From the NCBI RefSeq assembly GCF_029227915.1, contig NC_079879.1:28154501-28218500 (forward strand): a DNA stretch of 64,000 bases. Direction: 5' to 3'. How positions within the stretch are numbered: position 1 is the stretch's first letter; each line of letters opens with the position of its first letter. The DNA is from Hydractinia symbiolongicarpus (lineage: Eukaryota; Cnidaria; Hydrozoa; Anthoathecata; Hydractiniidae). A program made the position numbers and the translations under genes. Shown here piece after piece: positions 50,044-62,700 of the stretch. The notes below the pieces were generated by a model. The model made no database searches and was not told where the DNA came from. It saw only the letters and a list, made by a program, of their open reading frames with translations.

Positions 50044-51532
50044 GTCCCACAGTAAAAAATAACTTATTTATCTACATTTTTAAATAAAGCGCTACCAGAG
50101 CGCCCAGTGTAATTGCTTAGTTCCAGCAATCATGTCAAAATAAGGAGAATTTTATTTTTTGTAGTCCAATTGTCTCATTATAACATTAGTAAGGTCACAG
50201 TCCAAAATCAGTTCATTAAAGTCCTAAAGTCAATTGTTTCACTGTTAAAAGCGATGAAACCTAGTAATATCAGAAACAGATCGCTAAATAGATGTTGGTA
50301 CGAATATGTGACGCAATTGTTGTAGTTTATCCGGACTGATAACGTTAGAAAGTCACTGAAATATAGTTTTTGAAACTGTCTCTATTTCTTGAGCGCGTGC
50401 TAACGGCTAGGATTGGTCCCACAGTAAAAAATGAAATTTTTATCTACATTTTTAAATAAAGCGCTCCCAAAGCTCCCAGTGTAATCGCTGAGTTCCAGCA
50501 ATCATGTCAAACTAAGAAAAATGTTATTTCTTGGAGTCCAATTGTCTCATTTATCACATTTATAAGGTCAAAGTCTAAAATCAGTTCTATTGAGCCCCAC
50601 AGTCAATCGTTTCACTGTTAAAAACGATGAAACCTAATAGTATCAGAAAGACATCGCTAATTGCATGTGGGTACGAATATGTGACGTAAACGTCGTAACT
50701 CACACGGACTGATACCGTTAGAAAGTCAATGAAATATAGTTTTTGAAACTGTCTCTATTTCTTTGGCGTGTGCTAACGGCTAGGATTGGTCCCACAGTAA
50801 AAAATAACTTATTTATCTACATTTTTAAATAAAGCGCTACCAGAGCGCCCAGTGTAATTGCTTAGTTCCAGCAATCATGTCAAAATAAGGAGAATTTTAT
50901 TTTTTGTAGTCCAATTGTCTCATTATAACATTAGTAAGGTCACAGTCCAAAATCAGTTCATTAAAGTCCTAAAGTCAATTGTTTCACTGTTAAAAGCGAT
51001 GAAACCTAGTAATATCAGAAACAGATCGCTAAATAGATGTTGGTACGAATATGTGACGCAATTGTTGTAGTTTATCCGGACTGATAACGTTAGAAAGTCA
51101 CTTAAATATAGTTTTTGAAACTGTCTCTATTTCTTGAGCGCGTGCTAACGGCTAGGATTGGTCCCACAGTAAAAAATGAAATTTTTATCTACATTTTTAA
51201 TAAGGCGCTCCCAAAGCTTCCAGTGTAATCGCTGAGTTCCAGCAATCATGTCAAACTAAGAAAAATGTTATTTCTTGGAGTCCAATTGTCTCATTCATCA
51301 CATTTATAAGGTCAAAGTCTAAAATCAGTTCTATTGAGCCCCACAGTCAATTGTTTCTCAGTTAAAAGCGACTCAACCTAGTAATATCAGAAAAATATCG
51401 CTAAATGCATGTTGGTACCATTATGTGACGCAACCGTTGTAACTCAAACGAGCTGATACCGTTAGAAAGTCAATGAAATATAGTTTTTGAAACTGTCTCT
51501 ATTTCTTTGGCGGGTGCTAACGGCTAGGATTG
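50044..51532 (+). repeat. Dimeric HOR (~744 bp), second run
   Basis: Type p units start at 50044 and 50789, type q units at 50416 and 51161, repeating the arrangement at 46321-47436 at an offset of about 3723 bp. The last q unit has a different 3' part, resembling 48554, and ends the run. Confidence 0.84.
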
Positions 51533-53396
51533 GTCCCACAGTAAAAAATGACTTATTTATCTACATTTTTAAATAAAGCGCTACCAGAGCGCCCGGTGTA
51601 ATTGCTTAGTTCCAGCAACCATGTCAAATTAAGAAGAATGTTGTTTTTTGGATTCTAATTATCTCATTATAACATTAATAAGGTCACAGTCCAAATGCAG
51701 TTCAATAAAGTCCTACAGTCAATTGTTTCACTGTTAAAAGCGATGAAACCTAGTAATATCAGAAAAATATCGCTAAATGCATGTCGGTACGAATATGTGA
51801 AGCAACCGTTGTATCTCAAACGGACTGATACCGTTAGAAAGTCAATGTAATATAGTCTTTGAAATTGTCTCAATTTCTTTAGCGCCTGCTAACGGCTAGG
51901 ATTGGTCCCACAATAAAAAATGACTTATTTATCCAAATATTTAAATGAAGCGCTACCACAGCGCCCAGTGTAATCGCTGAATTCCAGCAATCTTGTCAAA
52001 TTAAGAAGAATGTTATTTCTTGGAGTCCAACTGTCTCATTTATTACATTTATAAGGTCAAAATCCAAAATCTGTTCAATTAAGTCCCACAGACAGTTGTT
52101 TCACATTTTAAAGCGACGCAACCTAGTAATATCAGAAACATATCGCTAAATACATGTTGGTACGAATATGTGACACAATCGTTGTAATTCATCCGGACTG
52201 ATACCGTTAGAAAGTCAATGAAACATAGTTTTTGAAGCTGTCTCTATTTCTTGAGCGTGAGCTAACGGCTATGATTGGTCCTACAGTACAAAATGAATTT
52301 TTTATCTACATTTTTAAATAACGCGCTACCACAGCTCCCAGTGTAACCACTGAGTTCCAGCAATCATGTCAAACTAAGAAAAATGTTATTTCTTGGAATC
52401 CAATTGTCTCTTTTATCACATTTATAAGGTCAAAGTCCAAAATCAGCGCAATAAAGTCCCACAGTCAATCGTTTCACTGTTAAAAGCGATGAAACCTAAT
52501 AGTATCAGAAAGATATCGCCAATTGCATGTTGGGACGAATATGTGACGCAACCGTCGTAACTCACACGGACTGATACCGTTAGAAAGTCAATTAAATGTA
52601 GTTTTTGAAGCTGTCTCTATTTCTTGAGCGCGTGCTAACGGCTAGGATTGGTCCCACAGTAAAAAATGAAATTTTTATCTACATTTTTAAATAAAGCGCT
52701 ACCAAAGTTCCCAGTGTAATCGCTGAGTTCCAGCAATCATGTCAAACTAAGAAAAATGTTATTTCTTGGAGTCCAATTGTCTCTTTTATCACATTTAGAA
52801 GGTCAAAGTCCAAAATCAGTTCAATAAAGTCCCACAGTCAATCGTTTCACTGTTAAAAGCGGTGAAACCTAATAATATCAGAAAAATATTGCTAAATGCA
52901 TGTCGGTACGAATATGTGACGCAACCGTTGTATCTCAAACGGACTGATACCGTTAGAAAGTTAATGTAATATAGTCTTTGAAATTGTCTCAAATTCTTTA
53001 GCGCCTGCTAACGGCTAGGATTGGTCCCACAGTAAAAAATGACTTATTTATCTAAATATTTCAATGAAGCGCTACCAAAGCGCCCAGTGTAATCGCTGAA
53101 TTCCAGCAATCTCGTCAAATTAAGAAGAATGTTATTTCTTGGAGTTCAACTGTCTCATTTATCACATTTATAAGGTCAAAATCCAAAATCTGTTCAATTA
53201 AGTCCCACAGTCAATTGTTTCACAGTTAAAAGCGACGCAACCTAGCAATATCATAAACATATCGCTAAATGCATGTTGGTACGAATATGTGACGCAACCG
53301 TCGTAACTCACACGGACTGATACCGTTAGAAAGTCAATTAAATGTAGTTTTTGAAGCTTTCTCTATTTCTTGAGCGCTTGCCAACGGCTAGGATTG
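51533..53396 (+). repeat. Mosaic satellite units
   Basis: Units start at 51533, 51905, 52278, 52651 and 53024. The first two follow 17117-17861 (offset 34416). The part from 52278 follows 14881-15254 (offset 37397), including the rare ATGATTGGTCCTACAG boundary. The unit at 53024 returns to the 17489 type (offset 35535). The segment thus joins pieces of blocks D and E in a new order. Confidence 0.85.
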
Positions 53397-56300
53397 GTCC
53401 CACAGTAAATAATGAAATTTTTATCTACATTTTTAAATAAAGACCTACCAAAGCTCTCAGTGTAATCGCCGAGTTCCAGAAGTCATGTCAAACTAAGAAA
53501 AATGTTATTTCTTGGAGACCAATTGTCTGTTTTGTGACATTTATAAGGACAAAGTCCAAAATCAGTTCAATAAAGTCCCACAGTCAATCGTTTCACTGTT
53601 AAAAGCGATGAAACCTAATAATATCAGAAAAATATCGCTAAATGCATGTTGGTACGAATATGTGACGCAACAGTCGTAACTCACACGGACTGATACCGTT
53701 AGAAAATCAATTAAATGTAGTTTTTGAAGCTCTCTCTATTTCTTGAGCGCGTGCTAACGGCTAGGATTGGTCCCACAGTAAAAATGAAATTTTTATCTAC
53801 ATTTTTAAATAAAGCGCTACCAAAGCTCCCAGTGTAATCGCTGAGTTCCAGGAATCATGTCAAACTAAGAAAAATGTTATTTCTTGGAGTCAAATTGTCT
53901 CTTTTATCACATTTATAACGTCAAAGTCGAAAATCAGTTCAATAAAGTCCCACAGTCAATCGTTTCACTGTTAAAAGCGATGAAACCTAATAATATCAGA
54001 AAAATATCGCTAAATGCATGTTGGTACGAATATGTGACGCAACAGTCGTAACTCACACGGACTGATACCGTTAGAAAATCAATTAAATGTAGTTTTTGAA
54101 GCTGTCTCTATTTCTTGAGCGCGTGCTAACGGCTAGGATTGGTCCCACAGTAAAAATGAAATTTTTATCTACATTTTTAAATAAAGCGCTACCAAAGCTC
54201 CCAGTGTAATCGCTGAGTTCCAGGAATCATGTCAAACTAAGAAAAATGTTATTTCTTGGAGTCAAATTGTCTCTTTTATCACATTTATAACGTCAAAGTC
54301 CAAAATCACTTCAATAAAGTCCCACAGTCAATCGTTTCACTGTTAAAAGCGATGAAACCTAATAATATCAGAAAAATAATGCTAAATACATGTTGGTACG
54401 AATATGTGACGCAACCGTCGTAACTCACACGGACTGATACCGTTAGAAAGTCAATTAAATGTAGTTTTTGAAACTATCTGTATTTTTGGAGCGCGTGCTA
54501 ACGGCTAGGATTGGTCCCACAGTAAATAATGAAATTTTTATCTACATTTTTAAATAAAGACCTACCAAAGCTCTCAGTGTAATCGCCGAGTTCCAGAAGT
54601 CATGTCAAACTAAGAAAAATGTTATTTCTTGGAGACCAATTGTCTGTTTTGTGACATTTATAAGGACAAAGTCCAAAATCAGCGCAATAAAGTCCCACAG
54701 TCAATCGTTTCACTGTTAAAAGCGATGAAACCTAATAGTATCAGAAAGATATCGCCAATTGCATGTTGGGACGAATATGTGACGCAACCGTCGTAACTCA
54801 CACGGACTGATACCGTTAGAAAGTCAATTAAATGTAGTTTTTGAAGCTGTCTCTATTTCTTGAGCGCGTGCTAACGGCTAGGATTGGTCCCACAGTAAAA
54901 AATGAAATTTTTATCTACATTTTTAAATAAAGCGCTACCAAAGTTCCCAGTGTAATCGCTGAGTTCCAGCAATCATGTCAAACTAAGAAAAATGTTATTT
55001 CTTGGTGTCCAATTGTCTCTTTTATCACATTTAGAAGATCAAAGTCCAAAATCAGTTCAATAAAGTCCCACAGTCAATCGTTTCACTGTTAAAAGCGGTG
55101 AAACCTAATAATATCAGAAAAATATTGCTAAATGCATGTCGGTACGAATATGTGACGCAACCGTTGTATCTCAAACGGACTGATACCGTTAGAAACTTAA
55201 TGTAATATAGTCTTTGAAATTGTCTCAAATTCTTTAGCGCCTGCTAACGGCTAGGATTGGTCCCACAGTAAAAAATGACTTATTTATCTAAATATTTCAA
55301 TGAAGCGCTACCAAAGCGCCCAGTGTAATCGCTGAATTCCAGCAATCTCGTCAAATTAAGAAGAATGTTATTTCTTGGAGTTCAACTGTCTCATTTATCA
55401 CATTTATAAGGTCAAAATCCAAAATCTGTTCAATTAAGTCCCACAGTCAATTGTTTCACAGTTAAAAGCGACGCAACCTAGCAATATCATAAACATATCG
55501 CTAAATGCATGTTGGTACGAATATGTGACGCAACCGTCGTAACTCACACGGACTGATACCGTTAGAAAGTCAATTAAATGTAGTTTTTGAAGCTTTCTCT
55601 ATTTCTTGAGCGCTTGCCAACGGCTAGGATTGGTCCCACAGTAAATAATGAAATTTTTATCTACATTTTTAAATAAAGACCTACCAAAGCTCTCAGTGTA
55701 ATCGCCGAGTTCCAGAAGTCATGTCAAACTAAGAAAAATGTTATTTCTTGGAGACCAATTGTCTGTTTTGTGACATTTATAAGGACAAAGTCCAAAATCA
55801 GTTCAATAAAGTCCCACAGTCAATCGTTTCACTGTTAAAAGCGATGAAACCTAATAATATCAGAAAAATATCGCTAAATGCATGTTGGTACGAATATGTG
55901 ACGCAACAGTCGTAACTCACACGGATTGATACCGTTAGAAAATCAATTAAATGTAGTTTTTGAAGCTCTCTCTATTTCTTGAGCGCGTGCTAACGGCTAG
56001 GATTGGTCCCACAGTAAAAATGAAATTTTTATCTACATTTTTAAATAAAGCGCTACCAAAGCTCCCAGTGTAATCGCTGAGTTCCAGGAATCATGTCAAA
56101 CTAAGAAAAATGTTATTTCTTGGAGTCAAATTGTCTCTTTTATCACATTTATAACGTCAAAATCCAACATCTGTTCAATTAAGTTCCACAGTCAATTGTT
56201 TCACAGTTAAAAGCGACGCAACCTAGTAAAATCATAAAGATATCGCTAAATGCATGTTGGTACGAATATGTGACGCAACAGTCGTAACTCACACGGACTG

Positions 56301-59300
56301 ATACCGTTAGAAAATCAATTAAATGTAGTTTTTGAAGCTCTCTCTATTTCTTGAGCGCGTGCTAACGGCTAGGATTGGTCCCACAGTAAAAATGAAATTT
56401 TTATCTACATTTTTAAATAAAGCGCTACCAAAGCTCCCAGTGTAATCGCTGAGTTCCAGGAATCATGTCAAACTAAGAAAAATGTTATTTCTTGGAGTCA
56501 AATTGTCTCTTTTATCACATTTATAACGCCAAAGTCCAAAATCAGTTCAATAAAGTCCCACAGTCAATCGTTTCACTGTTAAAAGCGATGAAACCTAATA
56601 ATATCAGAAAAATATCGCTAAATGCATGTTGGTACGAATATGTGACGCAAAAGTCGTAACTCACACGGACTGATACCGTTAGAAAGTCAATTAAATGTAG
56701 TTTTTGAAGCTTTCTCTATTTCTTGAGCGCTTGCCAACGGCTAGGATTGGTCCCACAGTAAATAATGAAATTTTTATCTACATTTTTAAATAAAGACCTA
56801 CCAAAGCTCTCAGTGTAATCGCCGAGTTCCAGAAGTCATGTCAAACTAAGAAAAATGTTATTTCTTGGAGACCAATTGTCTGTTTTGTGACATTTATAAG
56901 GACAAAGTCCAAAATCAGTTCAATAAAGTCCCACAGTCAATCGTTTCACTGTTAAAAGCGATGAAACCTAATAATATCAGAAAAATATCGCTAAATGCAT
57001 GTTGGTACGAATATGTGACGCAACAGTCGTAACTCACACGGACTGATACCGTTAGAAAATCAATTAAATGTAGTTTTTGAAGCTCTCTCTATTTCTTGAG
57101 CGCGTGCTAACGGCTAGGATTGGTCCCACAGTAAAAATGAAATTTTTATCTACATTTTTAAATAAAGCGCTACCAAAGCTCCCAGTGTAATCGCTGAGTT
57201 CCAGGAATCATGTCAAACTAAGAAAAATGTTATTTCTTGGAGTCAAATTGTCTCTTTTATCACATTTATAACGTCAAAGTCCAAAATCAGTTCAATAAAG
57301 TCCCACAGTCAATCGTTTCACTGTTAAAAGCGATGAAACCTAATAATATCAGAAAAATATCGCTAAATGCATGTTGGTACGAATATGTGACGCAACAGTC
57401 GTAACTCACACGGACTGATACCGTTAGAAAATCAATTAAATGTAGTTTTTGAAGCTGTCTCTATTTCTTGAGCGCGTGCTAACGGCTAGGATTGGTCCCA
57501 CAGTAAATAATGAAATTTTTATCTACATTTTTAAATAAAGCGCTACCAAAGCTCCCAGTGTAATCGCTGAGTTCCAGGAATCATGTCAAACTAAGAAAAA
57601 TGTTATTTCTTGGAGTCAAATTGTCTCATTTATCACATTTATAAGGTCAAAATCCAAAATCTGTTCAATTAAGTCCCACAGTCAATTGTTTCACAGTTAA
57701 AAGCGACGCAACCTAGCAATATCATAAACATATCGCTAAATGCATGTTGGTACGAATATGTGACGCAACCGTCGTAACTCACACGGACTGATACCGTTAG
57801 AAAGTCAATTAAATGTAGTTTTTGAAGCTTTCTCTATTTCTTGAGCGCTTGCCAACGGCTAGGATTGGTCCCACAGTAAATAATGAAATTTTTATCTACA
57901 TTTTTAAATAAAGACCTACCAAAGCTCTCAGTGTAATCGCCGAGTTCCAGAAGTCATGTCAAACTAAGAAAAATGTTATTTCTTGGAGACCAATTGTCTG
58001 TTTTGTGACATTTATAAGGACAAAGTCCAAAATCAGTTCAATAAAGTCCCACAGTCAATCGTTTCACTGTTAAAAGCGATGAAACCTAATAATATCAGAA
58101 AAATATCGCTAAATGCATGTTGGTACGAATATGTGACGCAACAGTCGTAACTCACACGGACTGATACCGTTAGAAAATCAATTAAATGTAGTTTTTGAAG
58201 CTCTCTCTATTTCTTGAGCGCGTGCTAACGGCTAGGATTGGTCCCACAGTAAAAATGAAATTTTTATCTACATTTTTAAATAAAGCGCTACCAAAGCTCC
58301 CAGTGTAATCGCTGAGTTCCAGGAATCATGTCAAACTAAGAAAAATGTTATTTCTTGGAGTCAAATTGTCTCTTTTATCACATTTATAACGTCAAAATCC
58401 AACATCTGTTCAATTAAGTTCCACAGTCAATTGTTTCACAGTTAAAAGCGACGCAACCTAGTAAAATCATAAAGATATCGCTAAATGCATGTTGGTACGA
58501 ATATGTGACGCAACAGTCGTAACTCACACGGACTGATACCGTTAGAAAATCAATTAAATGTAGTTTTTGAAGCTCTCTCTATTTCTTGAGCGCGTGCTAA
58601 CGGCTAGGATTGGTCCCACAGTAAAAATGAAATTTTTATCTACATTTTTAAATAAAGCGCTACCAAAGCTCCCAGTGTAATCGCCGAGTTCCAGAAGTCA
58701 TGTCAAACTAAGAAAAATGTTATTTCTTGGAGACCAATTGTCTGTTTTGTGACATTTATAAGGACAAAGTCCAAAATCAGTTCAATAAAGTCCCACAGTC
58801 AATCGTTTCACTGTTAAAAGCGATGAAACCTAATAATATCAGAAAAATATCGCTAAATGCATGTTGGTACGAATATGTGACGCAACAGTCGTAACTCACA
58901 CGGACTGATACCGTTAGAAAATCAATTAAATGTAGTTTTTGAAGCTCTCTCTATTTCTTGAGCGCGTGCTAACGGCTAGGATTGGTCCCACAGTAAAAAT
59001 GAAATTTTTATCTACATTTTTAAATAAAGCGCTACCAAAGCTCCCAGTGTAATCGCTGAGTTCCAGGAATCATGTCAAACTAAGAAAAATGTTATTTCTT
59101 GGAGTCAAATTGTCTCTTTTATCACATTTATAACGTCAAAGTCCAAAATCAGTTCAATAAAGTCCCACAGTCAATCGTTTCACTGTTAAAAGCGATGAAA
59201 CCTAATAATATCAGAAAAATATCGCTAAATGCATGTTGGTACGAATATGTGACGCAACAGTCGTAACTCACACGGACTGATACCGTTAGAAAATCAATTA

Positions 59301-59729
59301 AATGTAGTTTTTGAAGCTGTCTCTATTTCTTGAGCGCGTGCTAACGGCTAGGATTGGTCCCACAGTAAATAATGAAATTTTTATCTACATTTTTAAATAA
59401 AGCGCTACCAAAGCTCCCAGTGTAATCGCTGAGTTCCAGGAATCATGTCAAACTAAGAAAAATGTTATTTCTTGGAGTCAAATTGTCTCTTTTATCACAT
59501 TTATAACGTCAAAGTCCAAAATCACTTCAATAAAGTCCCACAGTCAATCGTTTCACTGTTAAAAGCGATGAAACCTAATAATATCAGAAAAATAATGCTA
59601 AATACATGTTGGTACGAATATGTGACGCAACCGTCGTAACTCACACGGACTGATACCGTTAGAAAGTCAATTAAATGTAGTTTTTAAAACTATCTGTATT
59701 TTTGGAGCGCGTGCTAACGGCTAGGATTG
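53397..59729 (+). repeat. Homogeneous trimeric HOR (~1117 bp)
   Basis: Units start at 53397, 53770, 54142, 54514, 54887, 55260, 55633, 56006, 56378, 56750, 57123, 57495, 57868, 58241, 58613, 58985 and 59357. The marker unit with AGACCTACCAAAGCTCTCAG starts at 53397, 54514, 55633, 56750 and 57868, i.e. every 1117-1119 bp. The cycle then lengthens to five units (next marker at 59730). The unit at 58613 is a chimera that changes to marker type between about 58666 and 58684. Units are very similar, suggesting recent amplification. Confidence 0.87.
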
Positions 59730-62700
59730 GTCCCACAGTAAATAATGAAATTTTTATCTACATTTTTAAATAAAGACCTACCAAAGCTCTCAGTGTAATC
59801 GCCGAGTTCCAGAAGTCATGTCAAACTAAGAAAAATGTTATTTCTTGGAGACCAATTGTCTGTTTTGTGACATTTATAAGGACAAAGTCCAAAATCAGTT
59901 CAATAAAGTCCCACAGTCAATCGTTTCACTGTTAAAAGCAATGAGACCTGATAATATCAGAAAAATATCGCTAAATGCATGTTGGTACGAATATGTGACG
60001 CAACAGTCGTAACTCACACGGACTGATACCGTTAGAAAATCAATTAAATGTAGTTTTTGAAGCTCTCTCTATTTCTTGAGCGCGTGCTAACGGCTAGGAT
60101 TGGTCCCACAGTAAAAATGAAATTTTTATCTACATTTTTAAATAAAGCGCTACCAAAGCTCCCAGTGTAATCGCTGAGTTCCAGGAATCATGTCAAACTA
60201 AGAAAAATGTTATTTCTTGGAGTCAAATTGTCTCTTTTATCACATTTATAACGTCAAAGTCCAAAATCAGTTCAATAAAGTCCCACAGTCAATCGTTTCA
60301 CTGTTAAAAGCGATGAAACCTAATAATATCAGAAAAATATCGCAAAATGCATGTTGGTACGAATATGTGACGCAACAGTCGTAACTCACACGGACTGATA
60401 CCGTTAGAAAATCAATTAAATGTAGTTTTTGAAGCTGTCTCTATTTCTTGAGCGCGTGCTAACGGCTAGGATTGGTCCCACAGTAAAAATGAAATTTTTA
60501 TCTACATTTTTAAATAAAGCGCTACCAAAGCTACCAGTGTAATCGCTGAGTTCCAGGAATCATGTCAAACTAAGAAAAATGTTATTTCTTGGAGTCAAAT
60601 TGTCTCTTTTATCACATTTATAACATCAAAGTCCAAAATCAGTTCAATAAAGTCCCACAGTCAATCGTTTCACTGTTAAAAGCGATGAAACCTAATAATA
60701 TCAGAAAAATATCGCTAAATGCATGTTGGTACGAATATGTGACGCAACAGTCGTAACTCACACGGACTGATACCGTTAGAAAATCAATTAAATGTAGTTT
60801 TTGAAGCTGTCTCTATTTCTTGAGCGCGTGCTAACGGCTAGGATTGGTCCCACAGTAAAAATGAAATTTTTATCTACATTTTTAAATAAAGCGCTACCAA
60901 AGCTCCCAGTGTAATCGCTGAGTTCCAGGAATCATGTCAAACTAAGAAAAATGTTATTTCTTGGAGTCAAATTGTCTCTTTTATCACATTTATAACGTCA
61001 AAGTCCAAAATCACTTCAATAAAGTCCCACAGTCAATCGTTTCACTGTTAAAAGCGATGAAACCTAATAATATCAGAAAAATAATGATAAATACATGTTG
61101 GTACGAATATGTGACGCAACCGTCGTAAATCACACGGACTGATACCGTTAGAAAGTCAATTAAATGTAGTTTTTGAAACTATCTGTATTTTTGGAGTGCG
61201 TGCTAACGGCTAGGATTGGTCCCACAGTAAATAATGAAATTTTTATCTACATTTTTAAATAAAGACCTACCAAAGCTCTCAGTGTAATCGCCGAGTTCCA
61301 GAAGTCATGTCAAACTAAGAAAAATGTTATTTCTTGGAGACCAATTGTCTGTTTTGTGACATTTATAAGGACAAAGTCCAAAATCAGTTCAATAAAGTCC
61401 CACAGTCAATCGTTTCACTGTTAAAAGCGATGAAACCTAGTAAAATCATAAAGATATCGCTAAATGCATGTTGGTACGAATATGTGACGCAACAGTCGTA
61501 ACTCACACGGACTGATACCGTTAGAAAATCAATTAAATGTAGTTTTTGAAGCTCTCTCTATTTCTTGAGCGCGTGCTAACGGCTAGGATTGGTCCCACAG
61601 TAAAAATGAAATTTTTATCTACATTTTTAAATAAAGCGCTACCAAAGCTCCCAGTGTAATCGCTGAGTTCCAGGAATCATGTCAAACTAAGAAAAATGTT
61701 ATTTCTTGGAGTCAAATTGTCTCTTTTATCACATTTATAACGTCAAAGTCCAAAATCACTTCAATAAAGTCCCACAGTCAATCGTTTCACTGTTAAAAGC
61801 GATGAAACCTAATAATATCAGAAAAATAATGCTAAATACATGTTGGTACGAGTATGTGACGCAACCGTCGTAACTCACACGGACTGATACCGTTAGAAAG
61901 TCAATTAAATGTAGTTTTTGAAACTATCTGTATTTTTGGAGCGCGTGCTAACGGCTAGCATTGGTCCCACAGTAAAGTGTGAATTTTTTATCTACATTTT
62001 CAAATAAAGCGCTACCAGAGCGCCCAGTGTAATCGCTTAGTTCCAGCAATCATGTCAAATTAAGACGAATGTTATTTCTTGGAGTCCAACTGTCTCATTT
62101 ATCACATTTATAAGGTCAAAATCCAACATCTGTTCAATTAAGTTCCACAGTCAATTGTTTCACAGTTAAAAGCGACGCAACCTAGTAAAATCATAAAGAT
62201 ATCGCTAAATGCATGTTGGTACGAATATGTGACGCAACAGTCGTAACTCACACGGACTGATACCGTTAGAAAATCAATTAAATGTAGTTTTTGAAGCTCT
62301 CTCTATTTCTTGAGCGCGTGCTAACGGCTAGGATTGGTCCCACAGTAAAAATGAAATTTTTATCTACATTTTTAAATAAAGCGCTACCAAAGCTCCCAGT
62401 GTAATCGCTGAGTTCCAGGAATCATGTCAAACTAAGAAAAATGTTATTTCTTGGAGTCAAATTGTCTCTTTTATCACATTTATAACGTCAAAGTCCAAAA
62501 TCAGTTCAATAAAGTCCCACAGTCAATCGTTTCACTGTTAAAAGCGATGAAACCTAATAATATCAGAAAAATATCGCTAAATGCATGTTGGTACGAATAT
62601 GTGACGCAACAGTCGTAACTCACACGGACTGATACCGTTAGAAAATCAATTAAATGTAGTTTTTGAAGCTGTCTCTATTTCTTGAGCGCGTGCTAACGGC

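Noticed and set aside
45-51070. Recurrent 63-86 codon open frames on the + strand (at 45, 1320, 1691, 3713, 4989, 7009, 7369, 8858, 11967, 27970, 38913, 43033, 46390 and others)
   Set aside because: All are the same stretch of the satellite unit in one frame. Most start at TTG, and most of the 157 full units have this frame broken by stops or indels. There is no promoter or family similarity, and stop positions vary with subfamily.
7601-51873. Minus-strand open frames at 7601-7834, 9450-9683, 17248-17457 and 51667-51873
   Set aside because: They are antisense readings of satellite units that recur only where the underlying block is duplicated.
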